A stretch of 64,000 bases of DNA, from the NCBI RefSeq assembly GCF_012489685.1, contig NC_080043.1, positions 37,773,127 through 37,837,126 on the forward strand, in the 5' to 3' direction. The stretch is from Lotus japonicus (taxonomy: Eukaryota > Streptophyta > Magnoliopsida > Fabales > Fabaceae). Positions 1 to 10,607 of the stretch are shown piece by piece (positions within the stretch are counted from its first letter, which is position 1; every line of letters begins with the position of its first letter). Both the position numbers and the translations under genes were made by a program. Under the pieces are notes generated by a model, which was given only the letters and a program-made list of their open reading frames with translations, was not told where the DNA came from and made no database searches.

Positions 1-944
1 ACCTGGACAAACTTTTGATCATATCACAAACAAAACCATCATTAATGTTAGTTTGCAAATTAGAATTGAAAACCGAAAATCTTACCTTGTCCTCACCAAC
101 TCTGAGAATGAGCTGACCCTTATCAACATCAATTTTAGCCCTACCAGTGGCTAAGAAGGGTCGGCCTAGAATGAGAGGAATCTTTGCATCCTCTTCCATG
201 TCCAGCACCACAAAGTCCACAGGGAACACATACTTATCCACCTTCACCATAACATCGTCAATGATCCCATAAGGTGTTTTAAGGGATCGGTCCGCCATTT
301 GTAAGGAAAGCATGGTCGGGGTGACCTCTCCTAAGTTCAGCCTTCTAAACATGCTAAGCGGCATCAAGTTGATGCTCGCTCCCAAATCACACAAGGCTTC
401 AACAACAGTTAACCCCTCAATCTCCACTGGGATAGTGAAACTCCCAGGATCCCTTCTCTACTTAGGCATTTTCCTTTGCAAAATGGCACTACACTCCTCG
501 GTCATCATAATAGTTTCATCAACCTCACTCAACTTCCTCCTCTTATTTAAAATGTCCTTCATGAACTTAGCATAGATAGGCATTTGCTCCAAGGCTTCAG
601 AAAAAAGGAATATTGATGTGGAGTTTCTTAAAAACTTCCAAAAACTTAGAAAACTGTTTATCCAGATTTTTCTTGACCAAAGCCTTGGGGAATGGAATCT
701 TACTATGTTCAGGAGAAGGAGTGCTCACAACTCTAGCTTTCACAGGTTCACTCACTCACTTCTCCGTAGCACCCTTATATTCTTCCTGTACTTTCTCATT
801 TTTCTCTCCCTCATCTTGTTTCTTTGACTCGTGTAACACTCTCCCACTCCTAGTGGTAAAAACAACAAAATTCTCTTGTTTAGAAAAAATTAACGAATCG
901 GGAGAAAACTTACCTTGAGGTATCTCGGCCATTTGCTTGACCAG
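1..944 (-). pseudogene. Element A gag C-terminus and aspartic protease (partial, broken)
   Basis: The minus strand translates to a pepsin-like retroviral protease. The active-site stretch LCDLGASINLMPLS is encoded near 345-400 and the flap-side motif LILGRPFLATG near 140-175. From about 450 the frame stays open to the window edge. Upstream there is an in-frame stop near 455 (KMPK-stop-RRDP) and another near 760. The segment continues the gag frame beyond its stop at 945-947. The enzyme would mature the Gag-Pol polyprotein in virus-like particles; this copy cannot make it in one piece. The homologous segment of element B at 5865-7223 is uninterrupted. Confidence 0.8.
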
Positions 945-2054
945 CTAGCCAATTTGACTTTCCAAGTTCTTTATAGCCACCTCTTGGCTCTTGTAGTTGT
1001 TCTTCATGCGGTTGATGAAAGTCTCAACCAACTCCTCCAAACTCTTCTTGCCACCATCATTTTCACCAACTAGCTCTTGGACTTGTTGAGATAGTCCAGA
1101 GCTTTGACCTCGGAAACCTTGATTATTCATGGTACAAAATTTACTAACATGAGGCCCTCCAATAGCCACACATTCCACTTTGGCTACTGTAGCACCGACC
1201 AAATTGGTCGCCTTTATATGATTTTGAATCTCCGCCATTTGTTCGGAGATTTGCTTATTGGAGGCCAAGAGCTTGTCGTAAGCTTCCACTTCAAACTTAG
1301 TCCTTCGAGTTTGGCGATCATTTTCAGAGTTCATGGCTCTCGCTGCCATCTTTTCTATTAAGTCATACCCCGCTCGTGGGGGAAGAGCATCGAACTCCCC
1401 ATTTGAAGCCGCATCTAGGCCAAACCTCCAAGAGTATTGTAGACCATCATAAAATGTTGCAACCAATTCAGCTTGGGTGAGATTGTGTTGAGGACATTTC
1501 CTCAATAGCTTCTTGAAGCGCTCCCAAGCTTTATAGAGATTTTCCTCAGTGGTTTGCACAAAATTCATAATGTCTTTTTTCAGCTTCCTCAAAAGAGCTC
1601 TTGGGAAGAACCTTGTTGTGAATTTTTCTGCTAGGTCTTCCCAAGTAGTGATACTCCCTTGAGGTTGTGAATTCAGCCATTCCTCCGCTGCATCCTTCAA
1701 AGAAAATGGAAACAAGCTCAACCTAATTGCATCCGTCGGAACATTGTTCACACGGTAAGTGTTGCAATTCCGGATGAACCTCTCCATGTGAGCATGTGGA
1801 TCTTCCAAAGTACCTCCACCATATTGGTTTTGGCTCACCAAGTTGATGAATGCCGGTCTCAACTTAAAGTTTCCCACTCCCTCGGGAAAAGCAATGCTCC
1901 CGGGATAGTCATAACTCATGGAAGCCGAAGTGAGTTCCCGAAGAGACCGGTTGACATTCTCAACTTCTTGTTCACATAATCGAAGGGTGATCCCCTCTTG
2001 GATTCTCGCCTCGATATGGGCTTGCATCTCCTCCTCCGTCATATGGCCACCCAT
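945..2054 (-). pseudogene. gag: Element A Gag (retrotransposon capsid protein)
   Basis: The ATG at 2052-2054 starts MGGHMTEEEMQAHIEARIQ, and the frame runs about 370 codons. The central part holds the conserved plant retrotransposon Gag region, with AEEWLNSQPQGSITTWEDL, FTTRFFP and CPQHNLTQAE in order. The TAG at 945-947 falls after LESQIG, where element B reads LESQLRQLAKQM, so the frame is cut before the Gag/protease junction. The zinc-knuckle-like part (ECVAIGGPHVSKFC) looks damaged compared with B. The frame track would allow a GTG start further upstream, but the ATG matches the start in B. Confidence 0.85.
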
Positions 2055-2190
2055 GACGGTGTCTCTCTCGAGAGCAACCTGAAAGTGTGACACTCAAACA
2101 GAGAAAGATTAGTAGCACCAATTCTAGACAAAGATAAAAACAAAAAATAAAACCACAAACTAAAAACTTAAACCAAAAACCACAAACAAT

Positions 2191-2208
2191 TCCCCGGCAA
2201 CGGCGCCA
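2191..2208 (-). other. Primer binding site, tRNA-Asp type (element A)
   Basis: The plus strand reads TCCCCGGCAACGGCGCCA, identical to the 3' end of plant tRNA-Asp(GTC) including CCA as I recall it. The minus-strand transcript therefore carries its complement. It lies 6 bases from the LTR end at 2215. Confidence 0.9.
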
Positions 2209-2214
2209 AAAACT

Positions 2215-3537
2215 TGTTGGTTCTTCTGCAAGTGTACAGAATCTACCCGGTTTTAATTTATCGAACCACAGGGAATTGGACTGCGAATTCGGTTTAAGAA
2301 TCAAGTTCAAGGTTGGAAAGCAAGTAAAATTCAGTTTTAAAAATTGGTTGTTTCTTGGGTTGGCAAAAAGACAAGTAATCTAATAAATGAGTGATTGAAA
2401 ATAGATATGAGATTGTCTTGGGTTCTTGTTCAACTAATTCAGTTTTAGCAAACCTTTCTATTCAATTAATCCGGAGTCTCTCCTTGATGTTCTAGCCTAG
2501 ATAGTCATCTATCGATGCCTCGTAAAGAAAACCATTTCTAATCAAAAGATGGATTCAATTCCTTGATAACCTAAACATTTGTTAGAAGCACTAAGCATGC
2601 AATTCAGGCCAACAAACTCCAACCCTTCCTCTATTCCTAGCAGCAAGTATAGAAGAGGTAATCTCACAACAAGTCCCAATTCTATAACAAACTATCGTTA
2701 TGATTATAGAAAAGTAGAAAGCTAGCATGCATACAAGCTTGAAAGATAAAGCATAGGAGTGAGATTCAAGGGTTTACTCAGAACATCATGAATAGAAAAT
2801 GGTGAAAAGCTAAAACATTCAAAGTCTTACAAAGAACCCAAAGCAAAATGGGTTTTTAGCCAAACATGGCTAAGAAATCCATGCTAGAAAATAAAGTTAA
2901 AACCTGGAACATAAGGTCTAGGGAAAGCTCCTAAAGCTCCAGAACTCAAACTCTCTCTTCTAACTTATGAAAAAATGATAAAATGTCCAAAGGTACCAAG
3001 AGAAATGTCAAAATCATTTTATAGGCAAAACAGACGAGACTGGGCGCTCAGGCGCCAATTCAGAGTGCCTGAGCACCAATTGCATGCAAAAACATGCTCT
3101 CTGGACCCAATTGGCGCCTAGGCGCCCATTCCCAGCGCCTAGGTGCTTAAGCTCGCCTGAAAAGGGCTTTTTGGCTTCTGAAACTCCTCTTTTCAATCAT
3201 CTTTAAGTCTCCATCAATTCCATGCTTATTGGCCTTCTTTCTTCTTCAGTTCCTGATCTGCAACCTTAACCAACAAGCCATGGAAAATTCTAGAAGTTCA
3301 AAGAGCTTATTAGCACAAGAGATCCTTTAATTAACACAATAAAACCATGCAAGTCCTAAACTTTACTTAAAATGCAAGAAAACTACCTATAAAACTACTA
3401 AATTACCAAAACAAAATAAAGACTAAAGAAAAGATAAAAATGCATGAGAATGCATGAAACACTACATTATACTCAACAAAAAGACTCAAAACTATCAAAG
3501 AAATGACCCTAAAAACACTACTAAAATAGGGTCATCA
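2215..3537 (-). repeat. 5' LTR of element A
   Basis: Ends are TGTTGG at 2215 and a terminal TCA at 3537 (element sense: TGATGACCC ... CCAACA), giving 1323 bp. It is clearly related to the LTR of element B (8525-9792): shared blocks include the edges, the stretch around 2400-2700 and the TATA neighbourhood. The right edge cuts the integrase reading frame of B immediately after RLRAYETA. Confidence 0.9.
3015..3025 (-). promoter_or_regulatory. TATA box of LTR A
   Basis: The minus strand reads CCTATAAAATG. LTR B has CCTATAAATTG at the matching place. About 15-130 bases upstream (3037-3155 on the plus strand) lie four GC-rich imperfect palindromes built on GGCGCC/GCGCCTAGG. Confidence 0.7.
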
Positions 3538-4625
3538 GCAGTCTCATAAGCTCGGAGTCGAAACTCATCAAGCTCATTCAATTGCAAGAGTCTCTTTTCG
3601 CTAGCAACTTTCCAATCAAAATTTAATTTCCTTATGGCCCAATAGGCCTTGTGTTCTAATTCCACCGGTAAGTGACACGCTTTCCCAAAAACTAGGTGGA
3701 AAGGAGAGGTACTAATCGGAGTTTTAAAAGCGGTTCGGTAAGCCCATAAGGCATCGTCAAGTTTCCTTGACCAATCCCTTCTGGAAGAATCTACGACTTT
3801 TTCAAGAATACGTTTCAACTCCCGATTAGAAATCTCAACTTGCCCACTAGTTTGAGGGTGATAGGGGGTAGACACTTTATGCTTAACACCATATTTTTCC
3901 AAGAGAGACTCGAAAGCTTTGTTGCAAAAGTGGGTACCCCCATCACTTATAATCGCTCTAGGAACACCAAACCTAGTGAAAATGTTCTTATTCAGAAAAG
4001 AAACCACCACTTTAGAGTCATTTGTTGAGAGTGCAGCGGCTTCAACCCACTTAGAAACATAGTCAACAGCTACCAGAATATACTGGCAACCAAAAGAAAG
4101 TGGGAAGGGTCCCATAAAATCAATGCCCCAAACATCAAACAACTCAATTTCCAAAATATTTTTTAGGGGCATCTAATTTCTCCTTGAGATGTTACCAGTC
4201 CGCTGACACCTATCACAACTCTCAACAAAAGCTCTGCTATCCTTATGCAGAGTAGGCCAATAGAAACCACTTTGGAGGACCTTAGTAGCGGTCCTCTCCC
4301 CACTAATATTTCCACCATAACTTGATCAATGGAAATGCCAAAGAATCTTCTCAAAATCAACTTCTGGGATGCACCTTCTTATGACTCCATCAGAGCAAAT
4401 TTTAAAAAGATAAGGATCCTCCCAGGGGTAAGATTTTGAATCATGCAGGAATCTCTTCTTCTGCTGCCAGGTCAAGTCATGGGGAATAAGTCCAGCAACA
4501 CGGTAATTAGCAAAATGTACATACCAGGGTAGGGATTTCTCGGTGGAAACAGCTAGGAGTTTCTCATCCGGGAACTCCTCTTGAATAGGTATTGGGCTGC
4601 ATGCCCCACCTTCCAATCTCGACAA
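3538..4625 (-). pseudogene. Element B integrase (broken, truncated by LTR A)
   Basis: The N-terminal HHCC zinc-binding region is visible around 4190-4330 (WHFH ... ESCDRCQRTG). The catalytic core at 3538-4172 has the first Asp in [10 protein letters not shown], the second in [10 protein letters not shown] and the Glu in [17 protein letters not shown], i.e. a complete D,D,E set. In-frame stops lie at about 4326 (after WHFH) and just before MPLKNILE at 4172. The C-terminus is replaced at 3537 by LTR sequence, so the apparent extra residues after AYETA are LTR-encoded. The enzyme would integrate the cDNA; this copy cannot. Confidence 0.85.
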
Positions 4626-4655
4626 ATGGTCTGCTACTCCATTGTCCTTGCCTCT

Positions 4656-5099
4656 TCAGTCAATGATCTCAAGGTCGAACTCTTGAAGGAGTAAGACCCA
4701 TCGAATCAACCTCGGCTTAGAGTCCTGTTTAGCAAACAAATGTCTCAAAGCAGCATGGTCAGTATGAACAATAACTTTAAAACCCAAAATGTAAGGCCTA
4801 AACTTCTCACAAGCAAAGACTACACCCAACAACTCTTTTTCAGTTGTAGTGTAGTTCCTTTGGGCCTCATTCAAAACTCTACTTGCATAGTATATCACGT
4901 ACAACACTCTTTCTTTCTTTTGACACAAGACAGCCCCCAAAGCTAGATCACTAGCATCACACATGATCTCAAATGGTAGAGACCAATCCGGAGCAACAAT
5001 AACAAGGGCTTTCACCAAACTTTCTTTAATAGACTCAAAAGCTTTCAAACAATTCTCATCAAAAGTAAAAGGTGCTTCCTTCTCAAGCAAATTGGTCAT
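4656..5099 (-). pseudogene. Element B RNase H
   Basis: This is the RNase H region of a gypsy pol. [18 protein letters not shown] supplies the first catalytic Asp, [18 protein letters not shown] the catalytic Glu, and [12 protein letters not shown] the next Asp. It is out of frame with the RT segment (frameshift near 5090-5100). A TGA at 4656-4658 follows FDLEIID; beyond it the same frame continues ([17 protein letters not shown]) into the integrase zinc region. Confidence 0.85.
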
Positions 5100-5868
5100 A
5101 GGTAGCTAATTTGGAAAATTCTTTAATAAACCGCCTATAAAATCCAGCATGCCCAAGGAAACTCCTAATACCCTTGACATTAGTCGGGGGAGGGAGGTTT
5201 TCAATGACTTCAATCTTAGCTCTATCAGCCTCAATCCCTTTTTCGGACACCTTGTGTCCAAGAACTATGTCATCCCTAACCATGAAATGGCACTTCTCCC
5301 AATTCAAGACCAAGTTAGTCTCTTGACATCTCTTCAACACCAAAGCTAGATTCCCTAGACAAGCATCAAAATTTGGACCAAAAACAGAGAAGTTGTCCAT
5401 AAAAATCTCAATGCAAGTCTTTATCAAGTCAGAGAAAATAGCAAACATGCACCTTTGGAAAGTGGTTGGGGCATTGCAAAGCCCAAATGGCATTCTCTTG
5501 TAAGCAAACACGCCGTAAGGGCAAGTGAATGTCGTTTTCTCTTGGTCTTCCAGATCAACACAAATTTGGTTCTACCCGGAGTAACCATCAAGAAAACAAT
5601 AGTATTGATGCCCTACCAACTTATCAAGCATTTGATCTATGAAAGGTAAAAGAAAATTGGTCTTCATAGTTACTGAATTCAACCTTCGATAATCAATACA
5701 AACCCTCCACTTCGTCACTTGACGAGTGGGAATCAACTCATTATTCTCATTGGCAACCACTGTGATGCTTCCTTTCTTGGGAACCACTTGAACGGGACTT
5801 ACCCATTCACTATTCGAAATTGGATAAATCACACCTGCATCAAGCAATTTAATTATCTCTTTCCTCAC
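5083..5868 (-). pseudogene. Element B reverse transcriptase
   Basis: The RT palm and fingers are readable: WVSPVQVVPKKG, KWRVCIDYRRLNSVT, then FAYKRMPFGLCNAPTTFQRC, the catalytic stretch IEIFMDNFSVFG (the usual YxDD reads FMDN here), and the thumb FLGHAGFYRRFIKEF. A TAG at 5572-5574 follows DGYSG. The segment is one frame off the upstream protease ORF, consistent with loss of one base near 5865. The altered catalytic tetrad and the stop both argue against activity. Confidence 0.85.
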
Positions 5869-7223
5869 ACATCCTTCATGGAAGGGTTAAGTCTTCTTTG
5901 AGGTTGGAATATAGGTTTGTAATTTTCTTCCAATAAAATTTTATGCATGCATATCGCAGGACTAATACCTTTGATATCATCAATAGTCCAACCCAAAGCT
6001 GACTTGTGATCCCTCAAAACTCTGAGGAGTTTCTCCTCTTCTAAAGGTGTGAGAGCACTACTCAAAATAACAGGTTTATTCTCACCTTCCTCAAGATAAG
6101 CATACTTGAGAGAGGAAGGGAGTGGCTTGAGCTCACTCTTCTCCTCAATTGGAATCTCCTCATCCCTAATTAATTCTTTTTTCCAAATGCTTTTGGTGGC
6201 AAGAGATGAGACAGATTCTAATTGAGATAGAGTAGCATTCACCTCATGGTACAAGGAGTCAAGTTCACTCTCAAGATTTCGGTCCTCTATTTCTAGCCCC
6301 TCCATGATTGTTGTTTCCAAGGGGTCCTTAATAGATATCCTAACAAACTCTTCACACACAAGCTTATCAACCACTTCACACCGAAAAACTTCCTCATCCG
6401 CTCGGTGTTTTAAGGAGTCAAAGATATTAAAGAGGACCTCATCTTCACTCACTCTCAAAGTTAGAGTTCCCTTGGCCACTTTAATTTCAGCCTCACCAGT
6501 GGCTAAGAATGGTCTCCCCAATATGAGAGGGACTTTTGAGTCCTCTTCCATGTCAAGAATGACAAAATCCACTGGGAAAACAAACTTATCCACCTTAACC
6601 ACAACATCCTCAATGATCCCGTCAGGGGTTTTTAAAGACCTGTCCGCCATTTGCAAAGAAATCATAGTTGGGGTAACCTCACCTAAGTTCAACCTTTTAA
6701 ACATACTGAGCGGCATCAAATTGATACTCGCTCCTAAATCATACAAGGCTTCTACCATAGTTAACCCCTCTATCTCTACCGGAATAGTAAAGCTCTCGGG
6801 ATCTCTCCTCTTTTTCGGCATCTTTCTTTGAAAAATGGCACTACACTCTTCGGTCATCAAGATAGTTTCATCAACCTCACTCAACTTCCTTCTCTTGCTG
6901 AGAATGTCTTTCATGAACTTAGCATAGATTGACATTTGCTCTAAGGCTTCGGAGAAAGGAATATTAATATGGAGCTTTTTGAAAACTTCCAAGAACTTAG
7001 AAAATTGTTTATCCAGATTTTTCTTCACCAAAGCCTTAGGAAATGGAATCTTGCGGAGTTCAGGGATATGAGTGTTAACAATCCTAGTTCTAGTGGGCTC
7101 TCTAGCTCTTTCCTCCATAACACCCTCATCTCTCTCTACCTCAACCCTCAACTTCCTCATTTTTCTCTCCCTCAATTTTTTTCTCTGGCACATGTAACAC
7201 TCTTCCACTCCTAGTAGAAACAA
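5865..7223 (-). pseudogene. Element B protease and start of RT
   Basis: This is a long open segment of about 450 codons. A proline/lysine-rich linker (KIPFPKALVKKNLDKQFSKF) leads to the protease with YDLGASINLMPLS and LILGRPFLATG, then an acidic linker, then the pre-RT segment LRDHKSALGWTIDDIKGISP. It ends at 5865 in LNPSMKDV-stop, where a one-base loss shifts the frame into the RT. The first codons read from a non-ATG start and overlap the gag tail in another frame, so gag and protease are also joined through a shift. Confidence 0.85.
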
Positions 7224-7635
7224 CAGCAGTATTTTCTTGCTCAGTTAAAGCCAAAGTTTCGGAAGAGAACTTACCTTGGTTATTTTCGGACATTTGCTTC
7301 GCTAGCTGCCTCAATTGACTCTCCAAGCTCTTTATAGCCATCTCGTGGCTCTTGTAATTACTTGTTGAATGATCAATGAATCTCTCGATCAGCTCCTCTA
7401 GACTCCTCTTGCCAACCGCCTTTGCAACAATTTACGGCTGGACAAAAGGATCTTGTTCTGTGGTTGGGACACCTCCTCCATGCATTGATGCTTTGGTCTC
7501 GCCATCACCATCATTAAGAGTACACTGGTTACTAGCATGAAACCCACCACAAAACTCACACTCCAAGCAAGTTATCTTGGCTCCACTTGTCATAAGCTTC
7601 AACTTCAAAAGAACTTCTTCGGATTTGGCGTTCAT
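7141..7635 (-). pseudogene. Element B Gag C-terminal part (zinc knuckle and tail)
   Basis: Two short segments continue Gag in other frames. 7432-7635 encodes a zinc knuckle (CEFCGGFHASNQC) that would bind genomic RNA. 7141-7341 encodes MAIKSLESQLRQLAKQM and STRSGRVLHVP. The equivalent region of element A is one continuous frame, so B has suffered a deletion near 7590 and further indels. Confidence 0.7.
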
Positions 7636-8368
7636 TCTCGGAGTTCATGGCCCTCACCGCCATCTTCTCTATCAAATCATACCCCGCTTGTAAGGGCAGA
7701 GCGTCGAACTCCCCATTCGAGGCCGTGTCCAAGCCAAACCTTGATGAATATAGTAAACCATCATAGAACTTCGCCACACATTCTGCTTGGGTGAGATTGT
7801 GTTGAGGACATTTCCTCAAAAGCTTCTTAAAGTGCTCCCAAGCCTTATAAAGATATTCATCTGTGGATTGTGCGAAGGTCATGATATCATTCTTCAATTT
7901 CCTCAAAAGAGACCTCGGGAAGAACCTGGTTGTGAATTTTTCTGCAAGGTCTTCCCAAGTAGTGAGACTCCCTTGAGGTTGTGAATTTAGCCATTCCTCT
8001 GCTACGTCCTTCAAAGAGAAGGAAAATAGGCTCAATCGGATTGCTTCTGAAGGAACATTCACCACACGATAAGTGTTGCAATTCCGGATGAACTTCTCCA
8101 TATGAGCATGAGGATCTTCCGAGGAACCTCCACCATATTGGCTTTGGCTCACCATGTTGATGAATGTCGGTCTCAACTCATAGTTCCCAACTCCTTCGGG
8201 GATGACAATACTTCCGGGATAGTCAAAGCTCATAGACCCAGAAGTTAGTTCCCGAAGAGTCGGGTTGGCATTCTCAACTTCTTGTTCACGCAAACGGAGG
8301 GTAATACCCTCTTAGATCCTTGCCTCAATGTGGGCTTGCATCTCCTCCTTTGTCATGCGGCCACCCAT
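7556..8368 (-). pseudogene. gag: Element B Gag
   Basis: The ATG at 8366-8368 (MGGRMTKEEMQAHIEARI) is followed by a TAA at 8313-8315 where element A has a Gln codon. From there the frame is open to 7556. The core is the same as in A: SFDYPGSIVIPEGVGNYELR, AEEWLNSQPQGSLTTWEDL, FFPRSLLRKL and RKCPQHNLTQAE. The frame leaves the Gag homology after FEVEAYDK because of a deletion, so the last residues are spurious. Confidence 0.85.
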
Positions 8369-8500
8369 GGTGGTGCCTCTCTTGAAAGCAACCTGCGAAT
8401 GACACTCAACAGAGGAAGATTAGTAGCATCAATTCTAGACAAGTTAAAAACTTAAAATAAAACCAAAAACTTAAAACTTATACAAAAAATCGCAAAACAA

Positions 8501-8518
8501 TTACCCGGCAACGACGCC
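8501..8518 (-). other. Primer binding site, tRNA-Asp type (element B)
   Basis: The plus strand reads TACCCGGCAACGACGCCA. It matches the element A site except for two substitutions, consistent with decay after insertion. It lies 6 bases from the LTR. Confidence 0.85.
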
Positions 8519-8524
8519 AAAAAC

Positions 8525-9792
8525 TTGTTGGTCAATCTGCAAGTGCACAGATATCTCCGGGTTTTAAATTATCGAACCACAGGGAATTGGAATGTGAATT
8601 CAGTTTAAGAGTCAAGTTCAAGGTTAAAAAGCGAGTAAAATTCAGTTTTTAAGATTGGTTGTTTCTTTGATTATGTAACAGATAATGAACAAGTAGTAAA
8701 GTGATCGAAATTCAGAAATAAGATTGCCTTGGGTTCTTGTTCAACTAATTCAGTTTTAGCAAACCTTCCTATCCAATAAATCCTGGGTCTCTCCTTGAAG
8801 TTCTAGCCTAGATAGTCATCTATCGATGCCTCGTAAAGAAAACCCTCTCTAACCAAAAGATAGGTTCAATTCCTTGATAACCTAAGCATTTGATAGAAGC
8901 AATAAGCATACAATTCAGGCCAACCAGCCCCAACTCTTCCTCTATTCCTAGCAGCAAGTATAGAAGGAGTAGTCTCACAACAAGTCCCAATTCTATAACA
9001 AACTATCGTTGTGATTATAGAAAAGTAAGAAGCTAGCATGCATTCAAGCTTGAAAGATTAAGCATAGAAGTGAGATTCAAGGGTTTACTCAGAACATTAC
9101 GAATAGGAAAGGAATTAAAAGCTAAAACATCCAAAGTCTTACAAAGAACCCAAAACAAAGGGGTTTTTAGCCAAGCATGGCTATGGAATCCATACAAGAA
9201 GATGAAGATAAAACCTGGAACATAAGGCCTAGAAAAAGTTCCTCAAGCTCCAGAACTCAAACCCTCTCTTCTAACTTATTAAAATATGATAAAATGACAA
9301 AAGGTCCAAAATAAATGACAAAAACTCAATTTATAGGCAATCTGGTCGCACCGGGACGCTCATGCTTCTGGAGGGCTGGCGCTGGAGCGCCAGCCTGGGG
9401 CGTTGGAGCGCTAGCCTCCGCCCTGAAAGTCTTTTAATCTTCTTGTAACCCCCCTTTCAATGCATTAATCAATCTTTTATGCCATTTGCCCCTACCTCTT
9501 CATCAGTTTCAGCTGCACACTTGATGGCCAAGCTAAGGAAGAAACAACTAGAATATCAAGTGATTAAAAGCACACAAGTCCTTATACTTAAAGCAAAAAC
9601 AAATGCAATTCCTAAACTTACTTAAAATACAATAAAGGTCCATATAAAAATACAAATTTACGAAAACAAAATAAAAACTCAAAGATAGGTAAAAATGCAT
9701 GACAATGCATGAAACAATACATGAGACTCAATAAAAAGACGCAAAACTAACAAAGGAATGACCCAAAAAACACCACTAAACTAGGGTCATCA
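8525..9792 (-). repeat. 5' LTR of element B
   Basis: 1268 bp bounded by TGTTGG (8525) and TCA (9792), the same termini as LTR A. A TATA box (CCTATAAATTG, minus strand) lies at 9327-9337. Just upstream of it in element sense is a perfect 10-bp-arm palindrome at 9374-9395. Confidence 0.9.
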
Positions 9793-10607
9793 GGGACCAG
9801 CTCTGCTATGACAACGATTGAGAGGCGAACATGTCGGGGACGAAGGACGAGGTGCTTGGCGTGGTGCTCTAATTTGGGAAAAAAAGCCAAGGACAGGAGC
9901 AAGGATGCGGCGAGAAGGCGGAAAAATTAGGATGAAAATAAAGATGCACTCTTTTTCTCCATCACGAGAGTTTTTTAATGAGACATCCCTCAATAAATGT
10001 AAAATCTTATTTTACAATCAAATACAAAAAGGATATTCCCGGCAATACTCCTAGCTCGACTGAATTATCACGGTCGCTCGGTGGGAAGAATTCTCTGAAG
10101 GTGGCGATCCCAACACGACCTTGATGTTTGAGGATCGCTCCGGTAAGTCCGGCGCGAACCGCGAACCACTTATCACTCGTTGGCGATGTGTGCGGATAAA
10201 TTAGTTATCCCAGAAGTCTCCCCAAAATATGGACGAGCAAAACCTCCCCGAAATATGGGTGAGAACCCAAAGCTAGGCTAAGTCTTGGGCAACTCATATG
10301 GCCATTGGGTCCCAAGCAGCCATAAGTCCTCGCCAGGACAAAACTGGGAAGGCCACACCTGATCTTATGGGAAATACGGTGTGAATAAAGCCTCGGTTCA
10401 AAATTGAGCTAAAGTCCTAGCTTTCTTTGGAACACACACAAAATCGCTACACGACGACTAAACCCAAAGGCGTAAAACGAACGAATGAAGGAAATATGGC
10501 AGCACGATGAAAAAAATAAGACAAAGTGAAACTATAGCGAAATCTTGTTCATTAAACGCAAAACAACATTAGGTACAAAGGGGTACAGAAAAGTCAATAC
10601 AAAATAT
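9793..10607. other. Target sequence of element B; no gene seen
   Basis: No coding segment is supported. The sequence changes at about 10030 to a GC-richer stretch that may belong to the same accessory-gene element as the next feature (its 3' flank on the minus strand). Short direct repeats are visible at 10208-10255 (CCCCAAAATATGG and CCCCGAAATATGG). Confidence 0.4.

Larger units (their letters stand above)
1..3537 (-). mobile_element. Element A: Athila-like Ty3/gypsy retrotransposon, 5' part
   Basis: Read on the minus strand the order is 5' LTR (2215-3537), primer site (2191-2208), gag, then protease running off the left edge. The tRNA-Asp-type primer site and the DLGAS protease motif are typical of the Athila branch of Ty3/gypsy. 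The LTR abuts the integrase gene of element B at 3538, so A most likely inserted into B. A's 3' half and the expected target duplication lie outside the window. Gag and the following region carry in-frame stops, so this copy is not autonomous. Confidence 0.85.
3538..9792 (-). mobile_element. Element B: Athila-like Ty3/gypsy retrotransposon, 3' end replaced by element A
   Basis: On the minus strand: 5' LTR 8525-9792, primer site 8501-8518, gag, protease, RT, RNase H and integrase, cut at 3538 by LTR A. The env-like region and 3' LTR expected downstream of integrase are not in the window. Gag and pol have several frameshifts and stops, so this is an old, dead copy. The sequence right of 9792 is its target site. 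Confidence 0.88.

Noticed and set aside
2191..2208. Possible tRNA-Asp gene fragment
   Set aside because: Only the 3' 18 bases match; the position beside an LTR shows that it is a primer binding site.
6304..6831. 175-codon plus-strand ORF
   Set aside because: Exact antisense shadow of the element B protease; Ser/Thr-rich, no domain.
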